DNA of 64,000 nucleotides from assembly GCF_026261605.1 (NCBI RefSeq), contig NZ_CP102486.1, forward strand, positions 4,693,804 through 4,757,803, in the 5' to 3' direction. The notes beneath the pieces were generated by a model. That model saw only the letters and a program-made list of their open reading frames with translations, did not search any database and was not told where the DNA came from. A program made the translations under genes and the position numbers. Positions 19,023 through 28,551 of this stretch are shown one piece after another. This DNA comes from Dechloromonas sp. A34 (GTDB taxonomy: Bacteria; Pseudomonadota; Gammaproteobacteria; Burkholderiales; Rhodocyclaceae). Within the stretch, counting starts at the first letter, position 1. Every line of letters starts with the position of its first letter.

Positions 19023-19346
19023 TTATTCAGCAACGTCGAGCGCAGGCTTTTCACCGCGATGGTGATCCTGCACTTTTTGCTTGTATTTGAGAACCTGGCG
19101 ATCCAGCTTGTCGAACATGGCGTCGATGGCGGCATAGAGATCGTCGCCGGATTCTTCGACATGCATGTCCTTGCCGGGCACATGGACGGTAACTTCGGCC
19201 TTCTGTTTGAGTTTCTCGACAGACAGGACGACGCTCACACCGGTTACCTTGTCAAAATGGCGAACCACGGGATCCAGCTTGTTTTCCACGTACTCGCGCA
19301 AGGCGGGGGTAACTTCGATGTGGTGACCAGCGATCTGCAGATTCAT
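19023..19346 (-). CDS. hpf: Ribosome hibernation promoting factor (short form)
   Basis: A 107-residue YfiA/HPF protein that binds the 30S decoding centre and promotes 100S ribosome dimers in stationary phase. It shows [24 protein letters not shown], the beta strand [27 protein letters not shown] and the [21 protein letters not shown] helix. The lack of a C-terminal dimerisation domain makes it the short form. It starts 14 bp after the rpoN stop, with an AGAGAGGAG ribosome site. Confidence 0.95.
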   Translation of the reverse strand: MNLQIAGHHIEVTPALREYVENKLDPVVRHFDKVTGVSVVLSVEKLKQKAEVTVHVPGKDMHVEESGDDLYAAIDAMFDKLDRQVLKYKQKVQDHHRGEKPALDVAE

Positions 19347-19360
19347 GTTTTCTCCTCTCT

Positions 19361-20830
19361 CTACAGGGTCTTGCGTAAATTGACCGGCGGGATGTTGAGC
19401 GACTCGCGGTATTTGGCTACCGTGCGTCGGGCGACAACGATTCCCTGCTGGCCTAGTATTTCGGATAATTGACTATCCGACAAGGGCTTCTTGCCGTCCT
19501 CGGCTCCGATCAACTGCTTGATCAGAGCGCGGATGGCGGTGGCGGAACAAGCTCCGCCGGTGTCGGTAGCAACATGGCTACCGAAGAAGTATTTCAGCTC
19601 AAAAATGCCCCGCGGCGTCGCCATGTATTTCTGGCTGGTGACGCGGGAGACGGTCGATTCATGCAGGCCGAGAATGTCGGCGATTTCGCGCAACACCAGC
19701 GGCCGCATGGCGACTTCGCCATGCTCGAAAAACTGGCGCTGGCGATCGACGATGGCCTGGGTTACGCGGTGGATGGTCTCGAAGCGCTGCTGGACGTTCT
19801 TGATCAACCAGCGGGCCTCCTGCAACTGGCCGGTCAGGTTGCCATTGCCCCGGCGCTGGCGGGAGAGTATCTCGGCATACAGGCGGTTGATGCGCAGGCG
19901 GGGATAGGCATCCGGATTGATGTAGGCCGTCCACTTGTTCTTGAGCTTTTTGACGATGACGTCAGGCGTAATGTAGCGCGCCTCGACCTGGGCAAAACCG
20001 GCCCCCGGCCGCGGATTCAGACGAGTGATCAGAGCGTGCGCCGCGCGCAGCGCCTCGTCGTCGCAGCCGGTCAGGCGGCGAATCTTGACGAAATCCCGGG
20101 CGGCCAGCAACTCGAGGTGCTTTTCGACGATGGCCAGGGCCAACGGCTGTTCGGCACAGGGCTGCAGGGCCTTGAGTTGCAGGGCCAGGCATTCCTGCGG
20201 GCTGCGCGCGCCAATCCCGGTCGGATCGAAGTGCTGGATATGATGCAGGGCGATTTCGAGCTCTTCGAGCTCGATCTCGTATTCCGGCGGCAGAGTTTCA
20301 AGAAGTTCCAGCAAGGAAGCCGACAGGTAGCCGTCATCGTCGAGGGCTTCGATCAGGAAGCGGACCAGGGCACGATCGCGCTCGGTCAGCTGGGTCATGC
20401 CCAGTTGCCAGCCGAGATGATCGCGCAGGCTGATGGTGCCGGCATGAATGTCCTGGGCATCGCTATCGTCGTCCTCGTCGCGCCCGGCACCGGTAAAGGT
20501 CCCAGCATCCGAGCTCCAGCGATCGTCGTCGACATCGGAGGGGGCTGATGGCACATCCATTTCACGGTCGTCGCGGGCATCGCGCTCTTCGCGTTCGACC
20601 TTCTGTTCGCGCTCACCTTCGCTGGTCTGCGGCGAGTCGAACTGCTGAGCCGCGGTAAAGGTCTCGCTGCCACCGTCGTCGTCGCGCTCCAGCATCGGAT
20701 TTTCGAGCAGATAGCGTTCGATTTCCTGCTGCATTTCCACCGTCGACAGCTGTAGCAGCTTGATCGACTGCTGCAACTGGGGGGTCAGCGCCAGATGCTG
20801 GGATAGTTTGAGTTGGAGGGCAGGTTTCAT
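19361..20830 (-). CDS. rpoN: RNA polymerase sigma-54 factor
   Basis: Sigma factor for enhancer-dependent promoters. The 489 residues begin with the glutamine-rich region [24 protein letters not shown], then an acidic region II (about 60-125). The core-binding domain and DNA-binding HTH ([17 protein letters not shown]) follow, and the diagnostic RpoN box [10 protein letters not shown] lies near the C-terminus. The length is standard. It lies 28 bp after lptB in the same direction. Confidence 0.97.
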   Translation of the reverse strand: MKPALQLKLSQHLALTPQLQQSIKLLQLSTVEMQQEIERYLLENPMLERDDDGGSETFTAAQQFDSPQTSEGEREQKVEREERDARDDREMDVPSAPSDVDDDRWSSDAGTFTGAGRDEDDDSDAQDIHAGTISLRDHLGWQLGMTQLTERDRALVRFLIEALDDDGYLSASLLELLETLPPEYEIELEELEIALHHIQHFDPTGIGARSPQECLALQLKALQPCAEQPLALAIVEKHLELLAARDFVKIRRLTGCDDEALRAAHALITRLNPRPGAGFAQVEARYITPDVIVKKLKNKWTAYINPDAYPRLRINRLYAEILSRQRRGNGNLTGQLQEARWLIKNVQQRFETIHRVTQAIVDRQRQFFEHGEVAMRPLVLREIADILGLHESTVSRVTSQKYMATPRGIFELKYFFGSHVATDTGGACSATAIRALIKQLIGAEDGKKPLSDSQLSEILGQQGIVVARRTVAKYRESLNIPPVNLRKTL

Positions 20831-20858
20831 CGGTTGGGATAGGGGCGCTGCTTAACGG

Positions 20859-21593
20859 TCAGAGCTTGAAATGCTCGCCGAGATAAACCTTGCGGACGCT
20901 TTCATTCTCCACGATTTCGTTCGGCCGTCCAGCGGCGAGTACGCGGCCAGCGTTAATAATGTACGCATGGTCGCAAATACCGAGGGTCTCGCGGACGTTG
21001 TGGTCAGTGATCAGCACACCGATACCGCGCTCCTTGAGGAAGCGGATGATTTTCTGAATTTCCAGGACGGCGATCGGGTCGACGCCGGCAAAGGGTTCGT
21101 CGAGCAGAATGAAGCGAGGATTGGTGGCCAGCGCCCGGGCGATTTCGACCCGCCGCCGCTCACCGCCGGAGAGTGCGGCGGCGTTGACGTGGCGGACATG
21201 GCCGATATGCAGTTCGCCGAGCAGACCCTCGAGGCGGTCATTGACTTCCTCTTCGGGCAACTTGAGCAGTTCGAGGATGGCCCGGATGTTTTCCTCGACA
21301 TTGAGCTTGCGGAAGACCGAGGCCTCCTGCGGCAAGTAGGAAAGACCCTGCCTGGCCCGGCTGTGCATCGGCAGATGGGTCAGCCGGGCATCGTCGATAT
21401 AGACCTCGCCGCCATCGGCCGGCACCAGGCCGACAATCATGTAGAAGCAGGTGGTTTTGCCGGCCCCGTTCGGTCCGAGCAGGCCGACAACCTCGCCGGC
21501 GGCGACCTCGAACGAAACGTCCTCGACCACGGTGCGCGCCTTGTAGCGCTTTTTCAGGTTATGGGCCGAGAGCTTGGAGATCGGGGCGTTCAT
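20859..21593 (-). CDS. lptB: LPS export ABC transporter ATP-binding protein
   Basis: Cytoplasmic ATPase of the LptB2FGC complex that extracts lipopolysaccharide from the inner membrane. The 244 residues contain Walker [16 protein letters not shown], the Q-loop [12 protein letters not shown], the signature [15 protein letters not shown] and Walker [14 protein letters not shown]. The start ATG at 21593 overlaps the recX stop (ATGA); a longer in-frame extension to 21716 runs into recX. Unusually, lptC and lptA, normally immediately upstream, are absent and recX takes their place. Confidence 0.95.
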   Translation of the reverse strand: MNAPISKLSAHNLKKRYKARTVVEDVSFEVAAGEVVGLLGPNGAGKTTCFYMIVGLVPADGGEVYIDDARLTHLPMHSRARQGLSYLPQEASVFRKLNVEENIRAILELLKLPEEEVNDRLEGLLGELHIGHVRHVNAAALSGGERRRVEIARALATNPRFILLDEPFAGVDPIAVLEIQKIIRFLKERGIGVLITDHNVRETLGICDHAYIINAGRVLAAGRPNEIVENESVRKVYLGEHFKL

Positions 21594-22013
21594 TGGCTGG
21601 CTCCGCGCATGACCCGGCGGATGGCATCGCCCGAGAAGCCGCGGTATTGCAGAAAGCGCATCTGCTTGGCCCGCTCTTCCGGGGTCTGCGGCAACTGGCC
21701 AAATTTCTTGGCCCACACCGACTGGCAGCGCTCGCCCTCGTCACCGCCTTCGGGCAGGGCGGCGGCGATGTCGTCGTCACCGACCCCGGTCTGCCGCAAC
21801 TCCTGTTTCAGCCGCGCATTACCGTAACGGCCGGCACGGGCCACGACGCGTTGCCGGGCAAAGCGGTGGTCGGAGAGCAGATTCTGGGCTTGCAGGGTGT
21901 CGAGCACGGCCGCGAGCTGCTCTTCCGACTCGGCGGCGCCAGCGAGTTTGGCCTTCAACTCGGCCCGGCTGTGTTCGCGCCGGGTCAAGAGTTTCAGGGC
22001 ACGAACGCGCAAA

Positions 22014-22021
<8 letters not shown>
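21590..22021 (-). CDS. recX: Regulatory protein RecX
   Basis: A 143-residue modulator that binds RecA filaments and limits RecA activity. Recognised by position and the helical repeats [33 protein letters not shown] and the C-terminal [20 protein letters not shown] took the ATG at 22021, which overlaps the recA stop by 8 bp. The frame is open upstream inside recA, but the family begins near this point. The stop overlaps the lptB start by four bases. Confidence 0.9.
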
Positions 22022-23042
<1,021 letters not shown>

Positions 23043-23191
23043 GGAGGTACCTCGAAATTTGAGCGGATTATGGCACAGGGGCCGAAGATGGAACAGAAAT
23101 TGCTGAGCCGAAAATCAGCGGATTTGGCGCGAAATATGCATATGGCAAACCGCGATTTTGGCCGAATACCGATAAACACGGGTATATTTTC

Positions 23192-23211
23192 GGCGGCCAC
23201 TTCTGGCCGCC
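23192..23211 (-). promoter_or_regulatory. Perfect stem-loop in recA leader
   Basis: An 8-bp perfect inverted repeat, GGCGGCCA / TGGCCGCC, with a 4-nt loop. It lies between the recA LexA box and the recA start (150 bp upstream of the ATG). There is no T run after it on either strand, so it is not a typical terminator. It could stabilise or attenuate the recA leader transcript. Confidence 0.5.
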
Positions 23212-23219
23212 CCAGGTTA

Positions 23220-23235
23220 CTGGTTATAAATACAG
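23220..23235. promoter_or_regulatory. LexA (SOS) box of recA
   Basis: CTGGTTATAAATACAG (on the minus strand CTGTATTTATAACCAG) matches the proteobacterial LexA consensus CTGT-N8-ACAG with one mismatch. On the minus strand it overlaps a possible -10 (TACTGT) placed 17 nt after a TTGCCA -35 at about 23257-23262, so LexA would occlude the recA promoter. The box also lies 18 bp upstream of the divergent small gene at 23254. Confidence 0.75.
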
Positions 23236-23253
23236 TACATTTTAGGTAGTCAC

Positions 23254-23478
23254 TTGGCAAGATTATTTTTCCTTTCACCGGCCTCGGGGAAACTGCTGTT
23301 CGGCCTTGCCCTGGCCGCTGCCACAGCATTCGCCCAGGCCAGGCCCGCCCCGTGGTATTGGTGGGTCAGCAAGGTCGATGGGGCCCGCGTTTGCCTGCAG
23401 ACCTCTCCGGGCAGCGGCTGGTATCGCGATGGCGGACCGTACCGCAACGGCCGCTGCGGCGCCGATCTGGCACGCTGA
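23254..23478 (+). CDS. Small secreted tryptophan-rich protein, unknown function
   Basis: A 74-residue protein with a TTG start. Residues 1-28 form a signal peptide (MARLFFLSPASGKLLFGLAL, ending AFAQA). The mature part is about 46 residues, rich in W, Y and R, and contains two cysteines that could form one disulfide (ARVCLQTSPG and RNGRCGADL). It ends 13 bp before rluA. I do not recognise a named family. The adjacent LexA box raises the possibility of SOS control, though the box is better placed for recA. Confidence 0.6.
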   Translation: MARLFFLSPASGKLLFGLALAAATAFAQARPAPWYWWVSKVDGARVCLQTSPGSGWYRDGGPYRNGRCGADLAR

Positions 23479-23491
23479 AGCAGAGCCACCG

Positions 23492-24139
23492 ATGATCTAT
23501 ACCCCGCCGGCCGATACCGGCCTCAGCATCATCTACGCCGACGACAGTCTGCTCGTGCTCGACAAGCCGGCGGGGCTGCTCTCGGTGCCGGGACGCGGCG
23601 CCGACAAGGCCGACTGCCTGGCCAGCCGCGCCCAGGCCAATTTTCCGGATGCGCTGACCGTGCATCGGCTCGACATGTCGACTTCAGGCCTGCTCCTGAT
23701 GGCCCGCGGAGAAGCCATGCAGCGCGCGCTGTCCCGATTGTTCGAGGACCGCCGGGTCGACAAGCGCTATCTCGCCGTGGTCGACGGCTACCTGGAAAGC
23801 GAGAGCGGCGAGGTCGACCTGCCGCTGATCTGCGACTGGCCGAACCGCCCCCGACAAAAGGTGGATTTCGAAGTCGGCAAGCGCTCACTGACGAAATTCC
23901 GAAGATCTGGCTTCGATCCGCATACCGGATGTAGCCGGGTCGAACTGGAGCCGGTGACTGGCCGTTCGCACCAGTTGCGGGTCCATATGGCCGCGCTCGG
24001 CCACCCGATCCGCGGCGACGAACTCTACGGACCGGACCCCGAACCCGGCGAACGCCTGCTCTTGCATGCCACGGATCTGGCCTTTGTCCATCCGCTAAGC
24101 GCCGTCGCCCTGCGCTTTCACAGCGACGCTCCGTTCTAA
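23492..24139 (+). CDS. rluA: RluA-type pseudouridine synthase
   Basis: Isomerises uridine in 23S rRNA (U746) and some tRNAs (U32) in E. coli RluA. The 215-residue protein matches that short form closely. The catalytic aspartate is in VHRLDMSTSGLLL (about residue 58), followed by VDLPLICDWPNRPRQKVDFE and the C-terminal PVTGRSHQLRVHMAALGHPI. The start at ATG 23492 gives the RluA N-terminus. A longer frame to 23306 overlaps the upstream small gene and was rejected. Confidence 0.9.
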   Translation: MIYTPPADTGLSIIYADDSLLVLDKPAGLLSVPGRGADKADCLASRAQANFPDALTVHRLDMSTSGLLLMARGEAMQRALSRLFEDRRVDKRYLAVVDGYLESESGEVDLPLICDWPNRPRQKVDFEVGKRSLTKFRRSGFDPHTGCSRVELEPVTGRSHQLRVHMAALGHPIRGDELYGPDPEPGERLLLHATDLAFVHPLSAVALRFHSDAPF

Positions 24140-24152
24140 CCGCCGAAAACCT

Positions 24153-24158
24153 TATAAT
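24153..24158 (+). promoter_or_regulatory. Possible -10 box of the symporter gene
   Basis: A perfect TATAAT lies 42 bp upstream of the sodium symporter ATG. No good -35 is visible at 16-18 bp, so the promoter call is tentative. Confidence 0.35.
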
Positions 24159-24199
24159 TCCCGCGTTTTCAATCCCTTGCCGACGTCGCTCGGAGAATC

Positions 24200-25741
24200 A
24201 TGCTGATCTGGTTCGTCGTTCTCTACCTGATGCTTTCCATCGGCATTGGCCTCTATGTCGCGACCCGCGTCCATAGCGCCAAGGATTTCGCGGTAGCCGG
24301 GCGCCATCTGCCGCTGCCGGTCGTCACCGCCACCGTGTTCACCACCTGGTTCGGGGCCGAAGCGGTGTTCGGCGTCTCCGCGACCTTCGTCAAGGAAGGC
24401 CTGCGCGGCGTCGTCGCCGATCCTTTCGGTTCCTCGCTGTGCCTGATCATCGCCGGCATCTTCTTCGCCAAGAAGCTCTACAAACTTAACATCCTGACCC
24501 TCGGCGACTACTTCCGGATGCGCTACAACCGCACCGTCGAAGTGCTGACCACGCTCTGTATCGTGGCCAGTTATCTGGGCTGGGTCTCGGCCCAGATCAA
24601 GGCCCTCGGCCTGGTCTTCAATGTCGTCACCGGCGGCTACGTCAGCCAGACGGCGGGAATGATCCTCGGCGCGGCCATCGTCCTCACCTACACCACCTTC
24701 GGCGGCATGCTCTCGGTGGCCATCCTCGACTTCGTCCAGATGGGCGTCATCATGGGCGGCATGCTGTACATCGGCTACATTGTCTCCGGCCTGACCGGCG
24801 GCGTCGATGTCGTCATCAACCATGCGGCGACCGCCGGCAAACTCGATTTCTTCCCGCCGCCCGACCCCTGGCAGTGGCTGACCTTCCTCGGCGCCTGGAT
24901 GACCATGATGCTCGGCTCGATCCCGCAGCAGGACGTCTTCCAGCGCATCACTTCGGCGAAGAGCGCGCGCATCGCGATCTGGGGGTCGGTCCTCGGCGCC
25001 TCGATCTACTTCTGCTTCACCTTCGTGCCGATGTTCATCGCCTATTCGGCCACCCTGATCGACCCCGAGCTATTTAACGGCCTGATGAAGACCGATTCGC
25101 AACTGGTCCTGCCCACGCTGGTCCTCCAGCACACCCCGCTCTTTGCCCAGGCCATCTTCTTCGGCGCCGTGCTCTCGGCCATCATGAGCTGCTCGTCGGC
25201 GACGCTGCTCGCCCCCTCGGTCGCCTTCTCGGAAAACATCGTGCGCGGCTTTTTCCCGGGCATGGGCGACCACCAGTTCCTGCAGGTCATGCGCGGCTCT
25301 ATCGTCGTTTTCGCCGGCATCGTGCTCGGCTTTGCGCTGTATTCCAATGCCAGCATTTTCAAGATGGTTGAGAACGCGTACAAGATCACACTGGCCGGCG
25401 CTTTCGTACCGCTCTTCTTCGGTGCCTTCTGGAAACGGGCGACGATCCAGGGCGCGCTGGCCGCAATCATTGGCGGGCTGAGTTCATGGATCCTGATCGA
25501 AGTGCTGGTCAGCAAGGCCGATCAGGCTCAGGAATACGCCTACGCGCTGGTCGGCGCCGGGCAGGCCGTTCCTCCCCAGCTGATCGGACTGGGCGTCAGC
25601 ATCATCGGCATGATCGCCGGTTCGCTGCTGCCGCAATGGGTCGGCCGGCCGACAGCGCATGAAGACATCCACGCCGCCCTGCACCACCGGGCGGCGGCTG
25701 AGACTCACCACGCCGAGACGGTGCACCGGCACGAGTCTTAA
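24200..25741 (+). CDS. Sodium:solute symporter family protein
   Basis: A 513-residue integral membrane protein of the SSS family with about 13 hydrophobic helices. Landmarks are [21 protein letters not shown], the substrate-region [39 protein letters not shown] (family signature) and [15 protein letters not shown]. The AEAVFG-type core resembles choline/proline-like symporters, but the substrate cannot be named. The C-terminal tail is histidine-rich. The stop overlaps the end of the convergent aldehyde dehydrogenase by 4 bp. Confidence 0.88.
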   Translation: MLIWFVVLYLMLSIGIGLYVATRVHSAKDFAVAGRHLPLPVVTATVFTTWFGAEAVFGVSATFVKEGLRGVVADPFGSSLCLIIAGIFFAKKLYKLNILTLGDYFRMRYNRTVEVLTTLCIVASYLGWVSAQIKALGLVFNVVTGGYVSQTAGMILGAAIVLTYTTFGGMLSVAILDFVQMGVIMGGMLYIGYIVSGLTGGVDVVINHAATAGKLDFFPPPDPWQWLTFLGAWMTMMLGSIPQQDVFQRITSAKSARIAIWGSVLGASIYFCFTFVPMFIAYSATLIDPELFNGLMKTDSQLVLPTLVLQHTPLFAQAIFFGAVLSAIMSCSSATLLAPSVAFSENIVRGFFPGMGDHQFLQVMRGSIVVFAGIVLGFALYSNASIFKMVENAYKITLAGAFVPLFFGAFWKRATIQGALAAIIGGLSSWILIEVLVSKADQAQEYAYALVGAGQAVPPQLIGLGVSIIGMIAGSLLPQWVGRPTAHEDIHAALHHRAAAETHHAETVHRHES

Positions 25742-27245
25742 ACAAAGCGTACGCCTTGGGCCAGCGGCAGGTCGGCCGAGTAGTTGATGGTATTGGTCGC
25801 CCGCCGCATATAGGCCTTCCAGGCATCCGAACCGGCCTCGCGGCCGCCGCCGGTTTCCTTCTCGCCGCCAAAGGCACCACCGATCTCGGCCCCGAGGGGC
25901 CGATATTGACGTTGGCGATGCCGCAATCGCTGCCGCCGACGGCCAGAAAACGCTCCATCTCACGCAGGTCGTTGGTGAAAATTGCCGACGACAGCCCCTG
26001 CGGCACAGCGTTGTGCACGGCGATGGCCGCCTCGAGTTCGCGGTAACGCAGGACGTAGAGGATGGGGCTGAAGGTTTCCCGGCGCACCAGTTCGCTTTGC
26101 TGCGGCATTTCGACCAGTGCCGGCCGCACGTAGCGGCCGTTCGGACAGCCGTCCACGGCCACCGCTTCGCCGCCGTGCACCGTGCCGCCTTCGGCCCTGG
26201 CCTGGAGCAGCGCGCTGTTATGGGCGGCCAGCGCCGTATCGTCGATCAGCGGACCGACCAGGGTGGCCGGGTCGAGCGGCTGGCCGACCGGCAGGCTCGC
26301 GAAGGCGATCGTCAGCCTGGCGAGCAGCGCCTCATAGATATCCTCATGCACGATCAGTCGGCGCAAGCTCGTGCAGCGCTGGCCGGCCGTCCCGGCGGCG
26401 GCGAAGACGATGGCCCGCACCGCCAGCTCGAGGTCGGCGCTGGGCGCGACGATCATCGCGTTGTTGCCGCCCAGTTCGAGCAGGCAACGCCCGAAACGGG
26501 CGGCGACAATGGGCGCGATGCGCCGCCCCATGCGGCTCGAGCCGGTAGCCGAGACGAGGGCGACCTCGGGATGGGCGACCAGCTGTTCGCCGAGCCCGGC
26601 ATCGCCGATCACGACCTGGCTCAGGCCGTCGGGCACGCCGCCAACCTCGGCCGCCGTCTGCTCGAACAGGGCCTGGCAGGCGAGGGCGGTGAGCGGCGTG
26701 CGCGACGATGGCTTCCAGAGCAGGGTATTGCCGCAGACCAGGGCCAGCGCTGCGTTCCAGGCCCAGACCGCGACCGGAAAATTGAAGGCGGTGATCACCG
26801 CGCAGACGCCGAGCGGGTGCCAGGTTTCCATCATCCGGTGCGCCGGGCGCTCGCTGGCGATGGTCAGGCCGTACAACTGGCGCGACAGGCCGACAGCGAA
26901 GTCGCAGATGTCGATCATTTCCTGCACCTCACCGCGGCCTTCCGAGAGGATTTTGCCGGTTTCGATGCTGACCAGGCGGCCGAGCGCCGCCTGGTGCCGC
27001 CGCAGGCACTCGCCGTAGCCATGCACCAGCTGACCGCGGCGCGGGGCCGGCACCTCGCGCCAGGCCAGAAAAGCTGTGCGCGCCTGGGCTACCATCGCGT
27101 CGAGCGTGCCGGGCGGACGTTGCCAGTGGCCGAGGCAACTGCCGTCGATCGGCGTATGAACAGCGATTTCCCCGTCGTCGGCCGGCGGCACGCCGAGGTA
27201 GACGAGGAGCGATGCGACTTCGGTCGCGAGATGGGCGCTGGACAT
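25738..27245 (-). CDS. ALDH7-like aldehyde dehydrogenase, frameshifted as sequenced
   Basis: NAD-dependent aldehyde dehydrogenase resembling antiquitin or L-aminoadipate-semialdehyde dehydrogenases. It shows [19 protein letters not shown], the NAD region [10 protein letters not shown], the glutamate in [12 protein letters not shown] and the nucleophile cysteine in [15 protein letters not shown]. After [10 protein letters not shown] the frame changes at about 25894. The expected end, [20 protein letters not shown] and on to LAQGVRFV, lies one frame over and stops at 25738. Adding one G in the G run restores a 502-residue protein. The role may be lysine/pipecolate or general aldehyde oxidation; the context gives no substrate. 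Confidence 0.85.
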
Positions 27246-27492
27246 GGCGGCCTCCTGTTCGGCGATATCACCGGCCCCGACCGGCGGCGGTCAAATGCCC
27301 CAGACGACAGCCGTGGCGCGTCGATGATTGGACCATTCCGATCACCATCGGTTGCGTCACCGAAACCCATGGCCATCACGATGCGGCGCGCCCCGGAACC
27401 GCGCCAGTTCCGCCTGTGGTCATGCTTATGGACCGAAATCAAGGTGTGCTGGCGCGCGGTCGACGGTAGCGCAAACGGTTAGAATCGATGCC

Positions 27493-28551
27493 ATGCCCCA
27501 TCACGAACGCAGCCCCGTCCTGCTTTCCCGCTACCTGGCGTTGGCCTGGCTTGGTTTGATCGTCTATGGCAGCCTGCATCCGTTCAGCGGCTGGCGAACA
27601 ACCGGCGATTCGCCTGTGGCCTTTCTCGATGGCGGCTGGCCACGTTACTGGACGGTTTTCGACCTGCTCGCCAACGTGGCGGTTTACGTGCCGCTTGGCC
27701 TGTTCCTGACCCTGGCTCTACGCAGCCTGCCCTGGCGCTTCACGGCGCCGATCCTTGCCGTGCTGCTCGCCGCCGGCGTCAGTTTCGGGCTGGAAACGGT
27801 CCAAACCTGGTTACCCTCGCGCGTTCCCTCCAATGTCGATCTCGCCTGCAATGCCCTTGGCGGACTGCTCGGCGCCATCTGGGCGCAGGCAGTCGGACCG
27901 CGGTTGTTCGCCCGCATCATGGAAATCGAGCATCGTCTGATCGCCCCCATCCCGCATGCCGAGCTGGGCCTGACCCTGCTCGGTCTCTGGCTGCTGGTGC
28001 CGCTGTCGCCGGAAACCCTGCTTTTCGGAGCCGGCGACCTGCGCCAGTTGCTCGGCTTCAGTAGCGACCTGCCTTTCGTCGCCGAGAGTTTCGTCGTCAT
28101 CGAGGCCAGCATCACCACCCTCAATGCGCTGACCGTCGGCCTGATGCTGAGCATGCTGGCGGCGCGCCGGGTAGCGGCTTACATCATCGTGCCACTATTC
28201 CTGCTCCTTGGCCTGATCGTCCGTACGCTGGCCGCCGCCATCCTGATCGGTCCGGGTGAGGCGCTCGCCTGGCTGACACCAGGCGCCCAGAGCGGCCTGC
28301 TGAACGCCATCGTTCTGCTCCCACTGCTGCTGCTCCTGCCGCCGACGCCGCGCCTGATGTTGGCGGCTGTGGCGCTGCTGGCCGGAACGGTGCTGGTCAA
28401 TCTGGCACCGCCCAATCCCTATTCGGCGGCGGCCCTGGCTACCTGGCGCCAAGGTCACTTCCTGAATTTCAACGGTCTGACCCGACTGGTGGCAACGCTA
28501 TGGCCCTTCCTGACGCTCCCCTTCCTGCTGCTGACCAGCCGTCGCCAATAG
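27493..28551 (+). CDS. VanZ family membrane protein
   Basis: A 352-residue protein. The N-terminal ~130 residues match the VanZ-like domain: SLHPFSGWR, VFDLLANVAVYVPLGLFLTL and GLETVQTWLPSRVPSNVDLACNALGG. A further series of hydrophobic helices follows, giving about nine membrane segments in total. VanZ confers low teicoplanin resistance in enterococci, but the role of bacterial homologues is unknown. I chose ATG 27493 with the family N-terminus; the frame is open upstream to 27328 without matching sequence. Its end overlaps the P-type ATPase start by 52 bp. Confidence 0.85.
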   Translation: MPHHERSPVLLSRYLALAWLGLIVYGSLHPFSGWRTTGDSPVAFLDGGWPRYWTVFDLLANVAVYVPLGLFLTLALRSLPWRFTAPILAVLLAAGVSFGLETVQTWLPSRVPSNVDLACNALGGLLGAIWAQAVGPRLFARIMEIEHRLIAPIPHAELGLTLLGLWLLVPLSPETLLFGAGDLRQLLGFSSDLPFVAESFVVIEASITTLNALTVGLMLSMLAARRVAAYIIVPLFLLLGLIVRTLAAAILIGPGEALAWLTPGAQSGLLNAIVLLPLLLLLPPTPRLMLAAVALLAGTVLVNLAPPNPYSAAALATWRQGHFLNFNGLTRLVATLWPFLTLPFLLLTSRRQ

